This document shows positions 16,326 through 26,842 of a stretch of DNA of 64,000 nucleotides, piece by piece (the first letter of the stretch is position 1; each line of letters begins with the position of its first letter). The DNA is from Bradyrhizobium sp. Ghvi. GTDB lineage: Bacteria > Pseudomonadota > Alphaproteobacteria > Rhizobiales > Xanthobacteraceae. The position numbers and the translations under genes were made by a program. The notes under the pieces are model-generated. The model did not search any database. It saw only the letters and a list, made by a program, of their open reading frames with translations, and was not told the DNA's origin. The stretch lies in assembly GCF_900115265.1 (NCBI RefSeq), contig NZ_FOVU01000007.1, positions 62,001-126,000 on the forward strand. Reading direction: 5' to 3'.

Positions 16326-17309
16326 TCACAGCCACTTCTTCCACTTGAAGATCCAGTACGGGACGATCGCCGCGAACAGCATCATCACGATCGCCATCGG
16401 ATAGCCGTGCGTCCATTCGAGTTCCGGCATCACCTTGAAATTCATGCCGTAGATCGAGGCGATCAGCGTCGGCGGCATCAGGACAACGGCCATGACCGAA
16501 AACAGCTTGATGATGTTGTTCTGCTCGAGATTGACGACGCCAAGCATGGCGTCGAGCACGAAGGTGATCTTGCTGGAGAGATAGGAGGCGTGGTCGGTCA
16601 GTGAGGCGACGTCACGCTGCATGGTCTTGAGCTGCTCGCGCATGTCCTTGGACCATTTCACACCTTCGACCACCGCAGACAGGAATGTGACGACACGGCC
16701 GATCGACACCAGGCTCTCGCGAACCTTGGAGGTCAAATCGCCCTTGCGGCCGATCGAGATCAGGATCTGCGAATATTGCTTGGCGTGGCCGTGGCGCTCG
16801 CTCTCCGGCTCGAAGATGTCGTGGCTGACCTGGTCGATCTCCATGCCGCAGCGTTCCAAGATGTCGGCGCAGCGGTCGATCACGGCGTCCAGGAGTTCCA
16901 TCAGCACCATTTCGCCGGTAATCGCGGGGGTGCAGGACCGAGCCAGCTTGGCCTCGACCAGGGCGAACGGCTTGGGCTGGTCGTAGCGCACCGTGACCAG
17001 CCGGTGGTCGCCGAGGATGAAGGTGACCGCCGTGGTCCGGGGCATGTCGGTATCCGAGTGGCACATCAGCGTCGCAGTCATGTAGCGTGCGCCGTTCTCG
17101 ATATAGAGGCGGCTGGAGATCTCGATCTCCTGCATGTCCTCGCGGGTCGGGATTGCGATCCCCAGCAGCCGTTCAACGGCCTTGTCCTCGGCGGCGGTTG
17201 GATTGACCAGATCGACCCAGACTGCGTGCTCCGGCACCGCCGCGAGATCGTCGACCACGGCCTTCTTCAGGGAGGAGTCGGAGGGAACAAACACAGAAAA
17301 CATGAACAA
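16326..17309 (-). CDS. corA: CorA family magnesium/cobalt transporter
   Basis: This 327-residue CorA-type channel has a large cytoplasmic N-terminal domain, a long stalk helix and two C-terminal TM segments. The first TM segment is followed by the diagnostic YGMNF loop, and the protein ends with basic residues (KWKKWL). It mediates membrane-potential-driven Mg2+ or Co2+ uptake. A Met two codons later is an alternative start. It is divergent from the L,D-transpeptidase gene. Confidence 0.93.
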   Translation of the reverse strand: MFMFSVFVPSDSSLKKAVVDDLAAVPEHAVWVDLVNPTAAEDKAVERLLGIAIPTREDMQEIEISSRLYIENGARYMTATLMCHSDTDMPRTTAVTFILGDHRLVTVRYDQPKPFALVEAKLARSCTPAITGEMVLMELLDAVIDRCADILERCGMEIDQVSHDIFEPESERHGHAKQYSQILISIGRKGDLTSKVRESLVSIGRVVTFLSAVVEGVKWSKDMREQLKTMQRDVASLTDHASYLSSKITFVLDAMLGVVNLEQNNIIKLFSVMAVVLMPPTLIASIYGMNFKVMPELEWTHGYPMAIVMMLFAAIVPYWIFKWKKWL

Positions 17310-17642
17310 CTCCAGCAGAGGGCCTGCGACAGAATGACAGCCCTTAGCGCGATTCTGACAAGTTCATGATGACAACCACATTAACGGTGCGTTTGCATTT
17401 GTGGCGGCGACGCGACCTAACTGTGGCGATAAATCGACAGCTGTGCTTTTCGCGCCAAAGAACCAGCCCACAGACGGAAAATTTGCGGCAAAAAAGCCAC
17501 AGGTTGGGTCTCGCAGCGCGGGATAAGCCCCTCAATGCTGGAATTGTGGCAGATTTCAACGATAATGAAAGCAACGGAGTCGAAGGGCCTTGGGTGCTAT
17601 GCTTGAGGACCTGCGCGGTATTGTTTTGATTGGAACCAAACC
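17310..17642. other. Divergent regulatory interval, relatively AT-rich
   Basis: These 333 bases separate corA (minus) from the L,D-transpeptidase gene (plus). The composition is AT-richer than its surroundings, as expected for a divergent promoter region. No riboswitch, convincing small gene or matched EcfG motif was seen. Confidence 0.55.
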
Positions 17643-18323
17643 ATGTCGTCGCTGAAGGTTATGTTCGGAATTGTGGCTGCCGGCTTCATGCTGTCAGGCT
17701 GCATGCAGGGCACGCATTACGAAGCCACCAACACCCAGAATTTCAAGCCGAAGGACAAGGAACTGCTTGCCAAGATCCGGTACGAAAATACGCCGGTCGC
17801 AGAGCCGTTCCGCCGTGCCATCGTCGATTACCACCGCAAGGAATCGCCGGGCACGATCGTGGTCGATTCCGACAATCATTACCTCTATTACGTCATGGAT
17901 GGCGGTAAGGCGATCCGCTACGGCATCACCGTGGGCGAAGAGGCCATGGCCTGGTCCGGCATCGCCAAGGTCGGCAGCATGACGGAATGGCCAGCCTGGC
18001 ACCCGACTCCCGGCGAGATTTCGCGTCTGGGCGTGCCGACCTTCGTCGCTCCCGGCCCTGACAATCCGATGGGCTCACGTGCGATGTATCTCTATTCAGG
18101 CGGCAAAGACACGCTGTTCCGCATTCACGGCACCAACCAACCGGAATATATCGGCGCCTCGATCTCCTCGGGCTGCATCCGCCTGACCAACGAGGACGCC
18201 ATCGACCTCTACAATCGCGTGAAGGTCGGCACCATCGTCGTGGTGCTCGAGCCGAAGCACGGCGACTCGCCCTACAATTCGCGCCTCGCGCTTCAGGGCG
18301 GCGGTTTCCAGAGCAGCAATTGA
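17643..18323 (+). CDS. L,D-transpeptidase (YkuD) lipoprotein
   Basis: This 226-residue protein starts with a lipoprotein signal ending in MLSGC (Cys at about residue 20). The YkuD catalytic domain covers about residues 65-205, with the active-site set HGTNQPEYIG...SSGCIRL, where the Cys is the nucleophile. It forms 3-3 peptidoglycan crosslinks or attaches proteins to peptidoglycan in the periplasm. A strong terminator follows the stop. Confidence 0.92.
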   Translation: MSSLKVMFGIVAAGFMLSGCMQGTHYEATNTQNFKPKDKELLAKIRYENTPVAEPFRRAIVDYHRKESPGTIVVDSDNHYLYYVMDGGKAIRYGITVGEEAMAWSGIAKVGSMTEWPAWHPTPGEISRLGVPTFVAPGPDNPMGSRAMYLYSGGKDTLFRIHGTNQPEYIGASISSGCIRLTNEDAIDLYNRVKVGTIVVVLEPKHGDSPYNSRLALQGGGFQSSN

Positions 18324-18343
18324 CTGCGTCTGAAGTTTCTTCG

Positions 18344-18371
18344 AAAGCGCCGGTTTTACCGGCGCTTTTTT
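18344..18371. terminator. Bidirectional intrinsic terminator
   Basis: AAAGCGCCGG (18344-18353) pairs with CCGGCGCTTT (18359-18368) around TTTTA, with a T-run to 18371 on the plus strand and an A-run on the other side. It ends the L,D-transpeptidase transcript. The stop of the convergent extensin-like gene falls inside its loop, so it can serve both. Confidence 0.9.
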
Positions 18372-19444
18372 GTTATCGGCTTACTCTTGCCGGAGTCCGC
18401 TGTTGGCTTCTCCGCCGGCGCGACGGGGTTCTCCTGATCGTCGGGCCCATCCTTGGCGCTCTCCGGCTTGGCGGCGACCTCGCGTGGCGGCGCCTCCTCA
18501 GGGCGCTCCGCCGGCAGCAAGGGCGCGATCTGCGGTAAGGGATCCCAAACGTTCCATTGGCAGATCCGGTAGTCGTTGCGCCGCTGCGCCAGGTCGAGAT
18601 GGACGTGGTCCTCATGGTACCAGTCCGAACCCGGGCCGAGCACAGTGGAGAAACGCGAGCAGACCGAATGCAACACGCGCTCACGCACTTCACGGGGTAT
18701 CGTCCGGTCGGTCAGGCCGATCGTCTGCCCGTTGGCGAGCTTGAGGGAGCGCACGTCGAGTGCGTTGGCCTTGCCGTGCTCGGACAACAGCGCGCCGGCG
18801 ACGCGGTTGCGGCCGCGGCACTCAAAACTGTCGAAGTTGTCGAGGTCGGTGATGGTCGAGCCGAGGCTTGCGGCCAGCGGCACCATGTCGGTGCGCACCC
18901 AATCGGCGATCGCTGACGCCATGGTGCAGCGGAGGATCGCCGCCGGCTTGACGGCGACCTTGCGCTTGTCCGGCAGCACGATCGCTTCCAGCCGCACCAG
19001 ATCCACACCACCGCAAGCCCCTGGGCCGCGGATGTCGGGAATGGATGGAGCGATCGCGATCTCTTCAGTCAGCGCGAGGCGGCACGCCGAGAGCTGCTTC
19101 TCGGGCTGCGGCGCAGCCTCGGCCGGCTTATCGGCGCCGGACTTGTCCGGAGAAGCTTTCTCAAGGGAAGGCTTGCCGTCGGCCTCCGGCGCGCCCCCGT
19201 CCGTCGCCTTCGGAGCTTCCTCGGGGCGGGGCTTTGGTAGCGGTATCTTGGTGGCGTGAACGCTTCGGTGTGGTCGTGGAGTCCCAAAACCGAAGATATC
19301 GAGCGGTGCACCATGGGTTCGCGCATTTACGGGCTCGGTCAGCGCAAGAGACAGGCCGAGCCCAGCGGTAACCATTGCCGCGCCGGCGGACATATTGCCG
19401 CGACAAGACCATTTGCGGCGAAAGTCCGGCAGGCTAAAACTCAT
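18356..19444 (-). CDS. Extensin-like C-terminal domain protein
   Basis: With the start at 19444 this is a 362-residue exported protein: an N-terminal membrane/signal segment, a Pro/Glu/Lys-rich low-complexity linker (about residues 65-125), the extensin-like C domain and another charged tail. The domain shows CRLALTE, GPGACGG, HGKANALDV and SRFSTVLGPGSDWYHEDHVH. Its His/Asp residues resemble LAS-type metallopeptidases, so peptidoglycan hydrolysis is plausible but inferred. It is convergent with the L,D-transpeptidase gene, another cell-wall gene. Confidence 0.88.
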   Translation of the reverse strand: MSFSLPDFRRKWSCRGNMSAGAAMVTAGLGLSLALTEPVNARTHGAPLDIFGFGTPRPHRSVHATKIPLPKPRPEEAPKATDGGAPEADGKPSLEKASPDKSGADKPAEAAPQPEKQLSACRLALTEEIAIAPSIPDIRGPGACGGVDLVRLEAIVLPDKRKVAVKPAAILRCTMASAIADWVRTDMVPLAASLGSTITDLDNFDSFECRGRNRVAGALLSEHGKANALDVRSLKLANGQTIGLTDRTIPREVRERVLHSVCSRFSTVLGPGSDWYHEDHVHLDLAQRRNDYRICQWNVWDPLPQIAPLLPAERPEEAPPREVAAKPESAKDGPDDQENPVAPAEKPTADSGKSKPITKKRR

Positions 19445-19509
19445 GACAATTCTTTGGCCCTGCGCTGAGAGCGACAAAGCGCCCAGCGACTTCTCGGAGG
19501 AACGTCTGA

Positions 19510-21138
19510 ATGCTCGGTTTGATGCAAGATTGGCCCCTGCTCTGCCACCGGATCATCGAACACGCCGCCAGGATTCACGGCAAGCAGGAGGTTGTCACGC
19601 GATCGGTCGAGGGACCGATCCATCGCACCACCTACGCCGAAATCCACAGACGCGCGCTCAAGGTCTCGCAGATGCTGGAGCGCGACGGCATCAAGCTCGG
19701 CGACCGCGTCGCCACGATCGCCTGGAACACCTGGCGCCACCTCGAAGTCTGGTACGGCATCATGGGCATCGGCGCCATCTGCCATACCGTCAATCCCCGG
19801 CTTTTCCCCGAGCAGATCGCCTGGATCATCAACCATGCGCAGGACCGCATCGTGATGGTCGACCTCACCTTCGTCCCCGTGCTGGAAAAGCTCGCCGACA
19901 AGCTGCCAAGCGTCGAACGGTACGTCATCCTCACCGACAAGGCCCATATGCCCGAGACCACGTTGAAGAACGTCGTCGCCTACGAGGACTGGATCGCCGA
20001 GGCCGACGGCAAATTCAAATGGAAGGACTTTGACGAGAACACGGCGGCCGCAATGTGCTACACGTCAGGCACGACGGGCGACCCGAAGGGTGTGCTGTAT
20101 TCGCACCGTTCCAATGTGCTGCACGCGCTGATGGCCAACAATGTCGATGCGCTCGGCACCAGCGCCTCCGAAACAATGCTGCCGGTGGTGCCGCTGTTCC
20201 ATGCCAACAGCTGGGGCATCGCCTTCTCCGCGCCGTCGCAGGGCACCAAGCTGGTGATGCCCGGACCCAAGCTCGACGGCGCCTCGGTGTATGAGCTGCT
20301 CGCCACCGAGAAGGTGACGCACACCGCGGGCGTGCCGACGGTGTGGCTGATGCTGCTTCAGCACATGAGCGCCAACAATCTGAAGCTGCCGGATCTGAAG
20401 ATGGTGATCTGCGGCGGCTCGGCGATGCCCCGCTCGATGATCAAGGCCTTCCTCGACATGGGCTCGAACGTCCGCCACGCCTGGGGCATGACGGAGATGA
20501 GCCCGATCGGCAGCGTCTCGGCGTTGAAGCCGCCGTTCAGCGATGCGACCGGCGATGCCAGGCTCGATGTCCTGCAAATGCAGGGCTACGCGCCCTTCGG
20601 CGTCGAAATGAAGATCACGGACGATGCCGGTGCGGAGCTGCCCTGGGACGGCAAGACCTTTGGCCGCCTCAAGGTCTCCGGTCCCGCGGTCGCCAAAGCC
20701 TATTACCGGGTCGACACTGACATCCTCGATGAGGAGGGCTTCTTCGACACCGGCGACGTCGCGACCATCGACGAGGGCGGCTATATGCGGATCACCGACC
20801 GCTCCAAGGACGTCATCAAGTCAGGCGGCGAGTGGATCTCCTCGATTGACCTCGAGAACCTCGCGGTCGGCCATCCGGCCGTCGCGGAGGCCGCTGTGAT
20901 CGGCGTCTTCCACCCCAAATGGGACGAGCGGCCGCTGCTGATCGTGCAGCTCAAACAGGGTCAGCAGGCCACGCGCGAGGACATCCTGAAATACATGGAC
21001 GGCAAGATCGCCAAATGGTGGATGCCCGACGATGTCGCCTTCGTCGATGGGATCCCGCATACCGCGACCGGCAAGATCCTGAAGACTGCGCTCCGCGACC
21101 AGTTCAAGGAGTATCGCTTCCCGAACGCGGCGGCGTAG
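19510..21138 (+). CDS. Acyl-CoA synthetase (fatty-acid--CoA ligase)
   Basis: This 542-residue ANL-superfamily enzyme has the AMP-binding P-loop YTSGTTGDPKGV at about residue 186, the HAWGMTEMSPIG motif, TGDVATIDEGGYMRITDR and the C-terminal catalytic Lys in GKILK. It activates a carboxylate by adenylation and thioesterification to CoA. Overall similarity suggests a medium- to long-chain fatty acid ligase; chain length is not determinable. AGGA precedes the ATG. It is divergent from the extensin-like gene. Confidence 0.92.
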   Translation: MLGLMQDWPLLCHRIIEHAARIHGKQEVVTRSVEGPIHRTTYAEIHRRALKVSQMLERDGIKLGDRVATIAWNTWRHLEVWYGIMGIGAICHTVNPRLFPEQIAWIINHAQDRIVMVDLTFVPVLEKLADKLPSVERYVILTDKAHMPETTLKNVVAYEDWIAEADGKFKWKDFDENTAAAMCYTSGTTGDPKGVLYSHRSNVLHALMANNVDALGTSASETMLPVVPLFHANSWGIAFSAPSQGTKLVMPGPKLDGASVYELLATEKVTHTAGVPTVWLMLLQHMSANNLKLPDLKMVICGGSAMPRSMIKAFLDMGSNVRHAWGMTEMSPIGSVSALKPPFSDATGDARLDVLQMQGYAPFGVEMKITDDAGAELPWDGKTFGRLKVSGPAVAKAYYRVDTDILDEEGFFDTGDVATIDEGGYMRITDRSKDVIKSGGEWISSIDLENLAVGHPAVAEAAVIGVFHPKWDERPLLIVQLKQGQQATREDILKYMDGKIAKWWMPDDVAFVDGIPHTATGKILKTALRDQFKEYRFPNAAA

Positions 21139-21153
21139 CAATCGTAACCAGAC

Positions 21154-21240
21154 TTCATGCCCGGGCTCGTCCCGGGCATCCACGTCCTGGCCGCAGGAAA
21201 GAAAGGCGTGGATGGCCGGGTCAAGCCCGCCTACGACGAT
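21154..21240. repeat. Dispersed palindrome of the CCCGGGCTCGTCCCGGGC type
   Basis: Short nested palindromes (CCCGGG..CCCGGG, CACGTCC..GGCGTGG) make up an element starting with ATGCCCGGGCTCG and ending with GGGTCAAGCCCG. It sits in the gap after the acyl-CoA ligase gene and carries no gene. Confidence 0.7.
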
Positions 21241-21347
21241 CCAGGCGCTTGTGGAACTCTTGAATTTGCTCCCGTGGCGTGGTCTCAACGGCTGAGTGTC
21301 GCGCAAATCGGCCGGCACCGCCCCACGACCCCGGCAGAGCTCACCCG

Positions 21348-22202
21348 ATGGCCCGCAGGTTTTCCGCTCCCTATCAATCGGAGCCCGTGTCCAGCCTCGC
21401 GAGCTGGGCGCGCAATCTGGCCGTGTTCGCGGCGGTAACGGTGGTGGTGTCGATCATCATCGTTCGTTTCGACTTCCTGGAGATGAAGCCGGCGCTGGCC
21501 ACCTTCTTTGGCGGGCTCGCGATCGCAGGACTGTCCATCCTGCTCGGCCTCGCCGGCTTTGCCGCGATCTGGCAGAACGGCTCGCGCGGCATGGCGCGCA
21601 TCCTGCTCGCCTTCCTGATCGACGGGGCGATCCTCGCCTATCCCGCTTATCAGGCGATGCTCTATCGCAAGCTGCCTCATATCTACGATATCACCACCGA
21701 CCCCATAGACCCGCCGCGTTTCGATGCGCTGTCGCGCCTACGCACCGGCGACGGTACCAACACCGCCGTTTATGCCGGTCTCTATTCGGCCGAGCAGCAG
21801 CGCCGGATCTATCCCGATATCGAGCCGGTCGAGCTCGAGATTCCTGTCGACCGCGCCTATGCGATCGCGCGCCAGTTGGTCATCAAGCGCAAATGGACCG
21901 TCATCGACGAGCGCGAGCCGCAGCCGCCGCGCCGCATCGGCCGCATCGAGGCGGTGGCGCGCACGCCGATCATGGGCTTGCGCGAGGACGTATCGATCAG
22001 GGTCGCGCCCGACGGGGACGATTCCCGGGTCGATATCCGCTCCGCCTCGCGCTATTTCGACAGCGATCTCGGCAGCAACGCCGCGCGCGTGACCAAATTC
22101 ATCGACGACCTCAACACCGCAGCCGATGCCGATGCGCTCAAGCCGGCGAAGAAGACCCCCGTGGCGCCGCCGAAGGCGCCCGCGAAAACGGTGAAGAAGT
22201 GA
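21348..22202 (+). CDS. DUF1499 membrane protein
   Basis: With the start at 21348 this 284-residue protein has three N-terminal TM helices (about residues 20-40, 47-72 and 78-98) followed by a soluble DUF1499 domain (SRYFDSDLGSNAARVTKFI near its end). The C-terminus is Lys/Pro/Ala-rich. The upstream in-frame stretch from 21279 does not look coding. Function is unknown. Confidence 0.85.
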   Translation: MARRFSAPYQSEPVSSLASWARNLAVFAAVTVVVSIIIVRFDFLEMKPALATFFGGLAIAGLSILLGLAGFAAIWQNGSRGMARILLAFLIDGAILAYPAYQAMLYRKLPHIYDITTDPIDPPRFDALSRLRTGDGTNTAVYAGLYSAEQQRRIYPDIEPVELEIPVDRAYAIARQLVIKRKWTVIDEREPQPPRRIGRIEAVARTPIMGLREDVSIRVAPDGDDSRVDIRSASRYFDSDLGSNAARVTKFIDDLNTAADADALKPAKKTPVAPPKAPAKTVKK

Positions 22203-22210
22203 CGCGATAG

Positions 22211-22303
22211 CGTCATCCCGGGGCGCCGCAAAGCGGCGAACCCGGGATCTCGCGCCGCAATCTGGGTTCCGGGTTCGATGCTGCGCATCGTCCCCGAATG
22301 ACG
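22211..22303. repeat. Dispersed palindromic repeat (CGTCATCCCGG type)
   Basis: The unit begins CGTCATCCCGGGG and ends with a near-complement (CCCCGAATGACG). Inside are GCCGC..GCGGC, GGGTTCGATGCTGCGCATCG and related short hairpins. It lies between convergent genes and may also aid termination. Confidence 0.75.
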
Positions 22304-22306
22304 AAA

Positions 22307-23224
22307 TCACGCCATCCGGTAGGTCCCGCCAATCACGGGATCGCCGTCCGTGGCCACGACGCCGCGGGCGACCAGGTCTTCCAGATGGGCCAGCACGGAA
22401 TAACCAGCAGCCGTGGTCAGCCTCGGATCGATGCCGATATAGATGGCGCGCACCATGGTCGGAATATCGGTCTCCCCCTTGGCGAGGCGGTGCAGGATCG
22501 AGGCTTCACGCGCCTTGCGGTGGCGGATCAGGAAGCGCACGAAGCGCTGCCCCTCGGGGATCTCCGGGCCATGGCCGGAGAAATACAGGTCCTCCTCGCG
22601 CGCGGCGAGCCGGTCGAGCGAGTCCATGTAGTCGATCATCGAGCCGTCGGGCGGCGCCACGATCGAGGTCGACCAGCCCATCACGTGGTCGCCAACAAAG
22701 TTGAATTTTCGCTCGGGCCAGGCAAAGGCAAGGTGGTTTGCGGTATGGCCGGGCGTGGCCACGGCCTCGAGCCGCCAGCCGGCGCCTTCGACGACATCGC
22801 CATGAGCGATCCTGATATCGGGCACGAAGTCTCGATCCGAGCCCGATTCCGGATTGTGCTTCTCGCTCTCGAAGCGCGGCCGCGAGGCGCGATGCGGGCC
22901 CTCGGCGTACACAGGCGCGCCGGTCGCCTGCTTGATGCGCGCCGTGTTCGGCGAATGATCGCGATGGGTGTGGGTGACGAAGATGTGGCTCACCGTCTCG
23001 CCGCGCACAGCATCCAGCAGCGCGGCCGCATGCGCCGCGTCGTCCGGACCGGGATCGATGATCGCGACATTGCCGGTGCCGACGATGTAGCTGACCGTGC
23101 CGGTGAAGGTGAACGGGCTCGGGTTGTTGCAGAGCACCCGCCGCACGCCGGGGCGGACTTCCTCGACGACGCCGGCCTTCAGAGGAAAGTTGCGGTTGAA
23201 CGGGACGTCATCGTTGTCGGACAT
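22307..23224 (-). CDS. MBL-fold metallo-hydrolase (LACTB2-like)
   Basis: This 305-residue metallo-beta-lactamase-fold enzyme has the metal-binding HTHRDHS, further ligands in PGHTANH and GDHVMGW, and a C-terminal winged-helix-like region as in LACTB2/glyoxalase II-related hydrolases. The start chosen is ATG 23224 (MSDNDD); the frame to 23257 adds weak sequence. The substrate is unknown. The gene runs into a dispersed repeat at its 3' end. Confidence 0.88.
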   Translation of the reverse strand: MSDNDDVPFNRNFPLKAGVVEEVRPGVRRVLCNNPSPFTFTGTVSYIVGTGNVAIIDPGPDDAAHAAALLDAVRGETVSHIFVTHTHRDHSPNTARIKQATGAPVYAEGPHRASRPRFESEKHNPESGSDRDFVPDIRIAHGDVVEGAGWRLEAVATPGHTANHLAFAWPERKFNFVGDHVMGWSTSIVAPPDGSMIDYMDSLDRLAAREEDLYFSGHGPEIPEGQRFVRFLIRHRKAREASILHRLAKGETDIPTMVRAIYIGIDPRLTTAAGYSVLAHLEDLVARGVVATDGDPVIGGTYRMA

Positions 23225-23249
23225 GGCAATTCCTGTGGCCGCGCTCTCT

Positions 23250-23354
23250 GCTGTCATACCCCGCGCAGGCGGGGTATCCAGTACGCCGCGGCGCCGGTGG
23301 CGAAGGCAAGGTCACTGGGATACTGGATCGCCCGCCTTCGCGGGCGATGACAGC
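23250..23354. repeat. Dispersed palindrome of the 'cgcgcaggcgggg' type
   Basis: The element starts GCTGTCATACCCCGCGCAGG and ends CGCGGGCGATGACAGC, so its two ends are inverted copies, with an internal ACTGGGATACTGGAT segment. It fills the space between the MBL hydrolase and glutaryl-CoA dehydrogenase genes. Confidence 0.75.
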
Positions 23355-23387
23355 GAAGTAAACTAGCCACGGGAAAGAACACCGTTC

Positions 23388-24602
<1,215 letters not shown>

Positions 24603-24683
24603 GAAACGTCCTTTCGATCTGGTTCCGTCTAAAATTGCCCGACAAATTAAAGCGCCGCGGCAACAAGTGCAATTGCGTTAGCG

Positions 24684-25760
24684 TTAGCTTTCGAGCTGCT
24701 CGTTGGCGACGATCTCGATGCCGAAGCCCGACAGGCCCTTGTAGTCGTGCACCGACGAGGTGAGATGGCGGATCGAGGTGACGCCGAGATCACGCAAGAT
24801 CTGCGCGCCGACACCGACCTCTCGCCACTGGCGGTTGCGGTCCGCTTCCGTCGCCGTCTCGTCAGGCAGCGGCGACACGGGAACGCCGGCGGCGCCATCG
24901 CGCAAGTACACCAGCACACCGCGGCCGGACTTTTTGAAGTGTTCGAGCACGGTCGCCATGCGCTTGTGGCCGGTGAAGGTGTCCTTGACGATGTTCGGCT
25001 TGTGGAAGCGGGTCAGCACGTTCTTGCCGTCACCGACGCCGTTGTAGACGAAGGCGACGTGGGCGATGGAATCGAACGGCGAGCGATAGGCATAGCCCTG
25101 CAGCGGGCCGATCGGGCTGTCGGTCGTGAAGGTCGAGACCCGCTCGATCAGCTTTTCGCGCGCCTGCCGGTAAGCGATCATGTCGGCGATGGTGACGTGC
25201 TTCAGCTTGTGCCTGGCGGCGAACTGGGCGACCTGCTCGCCCTTCATCACGCTGCCGTCGTCGTTCATCAGCTCGCTGATGACGCCGACCGGCGGAAGCC
25301 CTGAGAGCTTGCAGAGATCGACCGCGGCCTCGGTATGGCCGGAGCGCAGCAGCACGCCGCCGTCCTTGGCGATCAGCGGGAAGATGTGACCGGGCCGGGC
25401 GAAGTCGTTGGCGCCGGCGTTGGGATTGGACAGCGCCCGGCAGCAGGAGGCGCGCTCCTCGGCCGAGATGCCGGTGCCACCATCCGGCTTATAGTCGATC
25501 GAGACCGTGAACGCCGTGGTGTGGGCGGAATCGTTGTGGGCGACCATCGGATCGAGCCGCAGCCGGCGCGCATCCTCGGTCGTGATCGGCGCGCAAACGA
25601 TGCCGGAGGTGTGGCGGATGATGAAGGCCATCTTTTCCGCCGTACAGAATGAAGCGGCGACGATCAGATCGCCCTCGCCCTCGCGGTCCTCGTCGTCAGT
25701 CACGACGACGAGTTCGCCCCGGGCAAAGGCCTGCAAGACTTCCTGGACGGTATCGGGCAT
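24684..25760 (-). CDS. ribB: 3,4-dihydroxy-2-butanone 4-phosphate synthase with degenerate GCHII-like domain
   Basis: With the start at 25760 this is a 358-residue riboflavin-pathway enzyme. The N-terminal ~205 residues are DHBP synthase, with acidic DDEDREGEGD and RSGHTEAAVDL. The C-terminal ~150 residues align with GTP cyclohydrolase II, but the zinc Cys motif of the HsECLTGD...RCDCG type is missing (HKRMATVLEHF occupies the region), so cyclohydrolase activity is unlikely. No FMN riboswitch was recognised upstream. The 99 in-frame residues upstream of 25760 are not coding. Confidence 0.92.
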   Translation of the reverse strand: MPDTVQEVLQAFARGELVVVTDDEDREGEGDLIVAASFCTAEKMAFIIRHTSGIVCAPITTEDARRLRLDPMVAHNDSAHTTAFTVSIDYKPDGGTGISAEERASCCRALSNPNAGANDFARPGHIFPLIAKDGGVLLRSGHTEAAVDLCKLSGLPPVGVISELMNDDGSVMKGEQVAQFAARHKLKHVTIADMIAYRQAREKLIERVSTFTTDSPIGPLQGYAYRSPFDSIAHVAFVYNGVGDGKNVLTRFHKPNIVKDTFTGHKRMATVLEHFKKSGRGVLVYLRDGAAGVPVSPLPDETATEADRNRQWREVGVGAQILRDLGVTSIRHLTSSVHDYKGLSGFGIEIVANEQLES

Positions 25761-26038
25761 TTCCCAATCTCTTGATGGTGTGGACGGGAGGCTTAGCCGG
25801 ACTCCGAACCATGCGCTAGTGCCCCGGCCGCAACCGCATATGCCGCCCGGTATCGGCCTCGAGCCTTGTGCTGCGGATACCAGCCATATAGGCGTGGCCG
25901 GGGCGCGCGGAAGGTCCGAACCTTGCCCTGACCAGACCCGCCCCGCGCCGAATGGAGCTGTGCAATCCCCGGCAATGGGGTAGTCAGGATCGCGACTGCC
26001 GGGCAAACTGCGCCAAGCATGAAACGGGCAAGCACGAG

Positions 26039-26569
26039 ATGAGATTCGTCGTTCCACTCCTCGCGGGCCTCCTGTGGCCGATCGTCCTGGTCACGCCAGC
26101 GCTCGCACAGAGCAAGGTCGGGATTGAGCAGACCTTCGCCGATTCGCTAACGGCCATGCCGAAGGAGGATCTCGCCGTCGCCGGGGGCTTCTATGTGCCG
26201 GCCTATTCCAGCGTCGCGATGAGCCAGGGCAAGCTGCGGGTCGATTTCTCGGTGACGCTGAGCGTCCACAACGCTTCGGAAACGCAAGCGCTGGTGGTCA
26301 GGCGCATCGCTTATTTCGACACCGCCGGCAAGCAGGTCGAGAGCTATCTGAAGGCACCGGTCGCGGTGAAGCCGCTCGCGACCATCTCGATCTTCGTTCC
26401 GACCGACGACGTGCGCGGCGGGACCGGCGCCAATTTCATCGTCGACTGGGCCGCCACGAGCGAGATCGCCGAGCCTGTCGTCGAGGCCCTGATGGTTGGC
26501 GGCGTCGCCAATGCGCATTACGCTTTCATCAGCCAGGGACGTCCGACCAGAACGGTCGGGAAGAAGTAA
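26039..26569 (+). CDS. DUF3124 exported protein
   Basis: This 176-residue protein has a cleavable signal peptide (MRFVVPLLAG...PALAQ, about 24 residues). The mature domain fits DUF3124: YVPAYSSVAMSQGKLRVDFSVTLSVHN, then YFDTAGKQVESYL and FVPTDDVRGGTGANFIVDW. The start is ATG 26039. Function is unknown; it probably acts in the periplasm. Confidence 0.82.
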   Translation: MRFVVPLLAGLLWPIVLVTPALAQSKVGIEQTFADSLTAMPKEDLAVAGGFYVPAYSSVAMSQGKLRVDFSVTLSVHNASETQALVVRRIAYFDTAGKQVESYLKAPVAVKPLATISIFVPTDDVRGGTGANFIVDWAATSEIAEPVVEALMVGGVANAHYAFISQGRPTRTVGKK

Positions 26570-26842
26570 CGCAGGCCGAAGCGGCTGGGATCTAGGACGA
26601 CGATCAGCCACGGCATCAAGCGAGCGCTGTCGCGGCCGCGGATCGAAAACACGAAAACAACCCCATGCACAGTAGCCAAACGTGCAAAATCATCGAGAAA
26701 TTGATCCCTCACAGCACGGATGCGGATTTTACGAATTTTGTTTGACGCGTCGGGCAAAACACTGGCATGATGGCATCACCGAAATCGCGGCGCCCCGTCG
26801 GCATCCAGGCCGGCCGCTCAATAAAAAAAGAGGAACGCTCCC

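Noticed and set aside
25761..26038. Possible FMN riboswitch upstream of ribB
   Set aside because: The reverse complement was read for the conserved RFN-element segments; they are not present, only scattered GC-rich stems.
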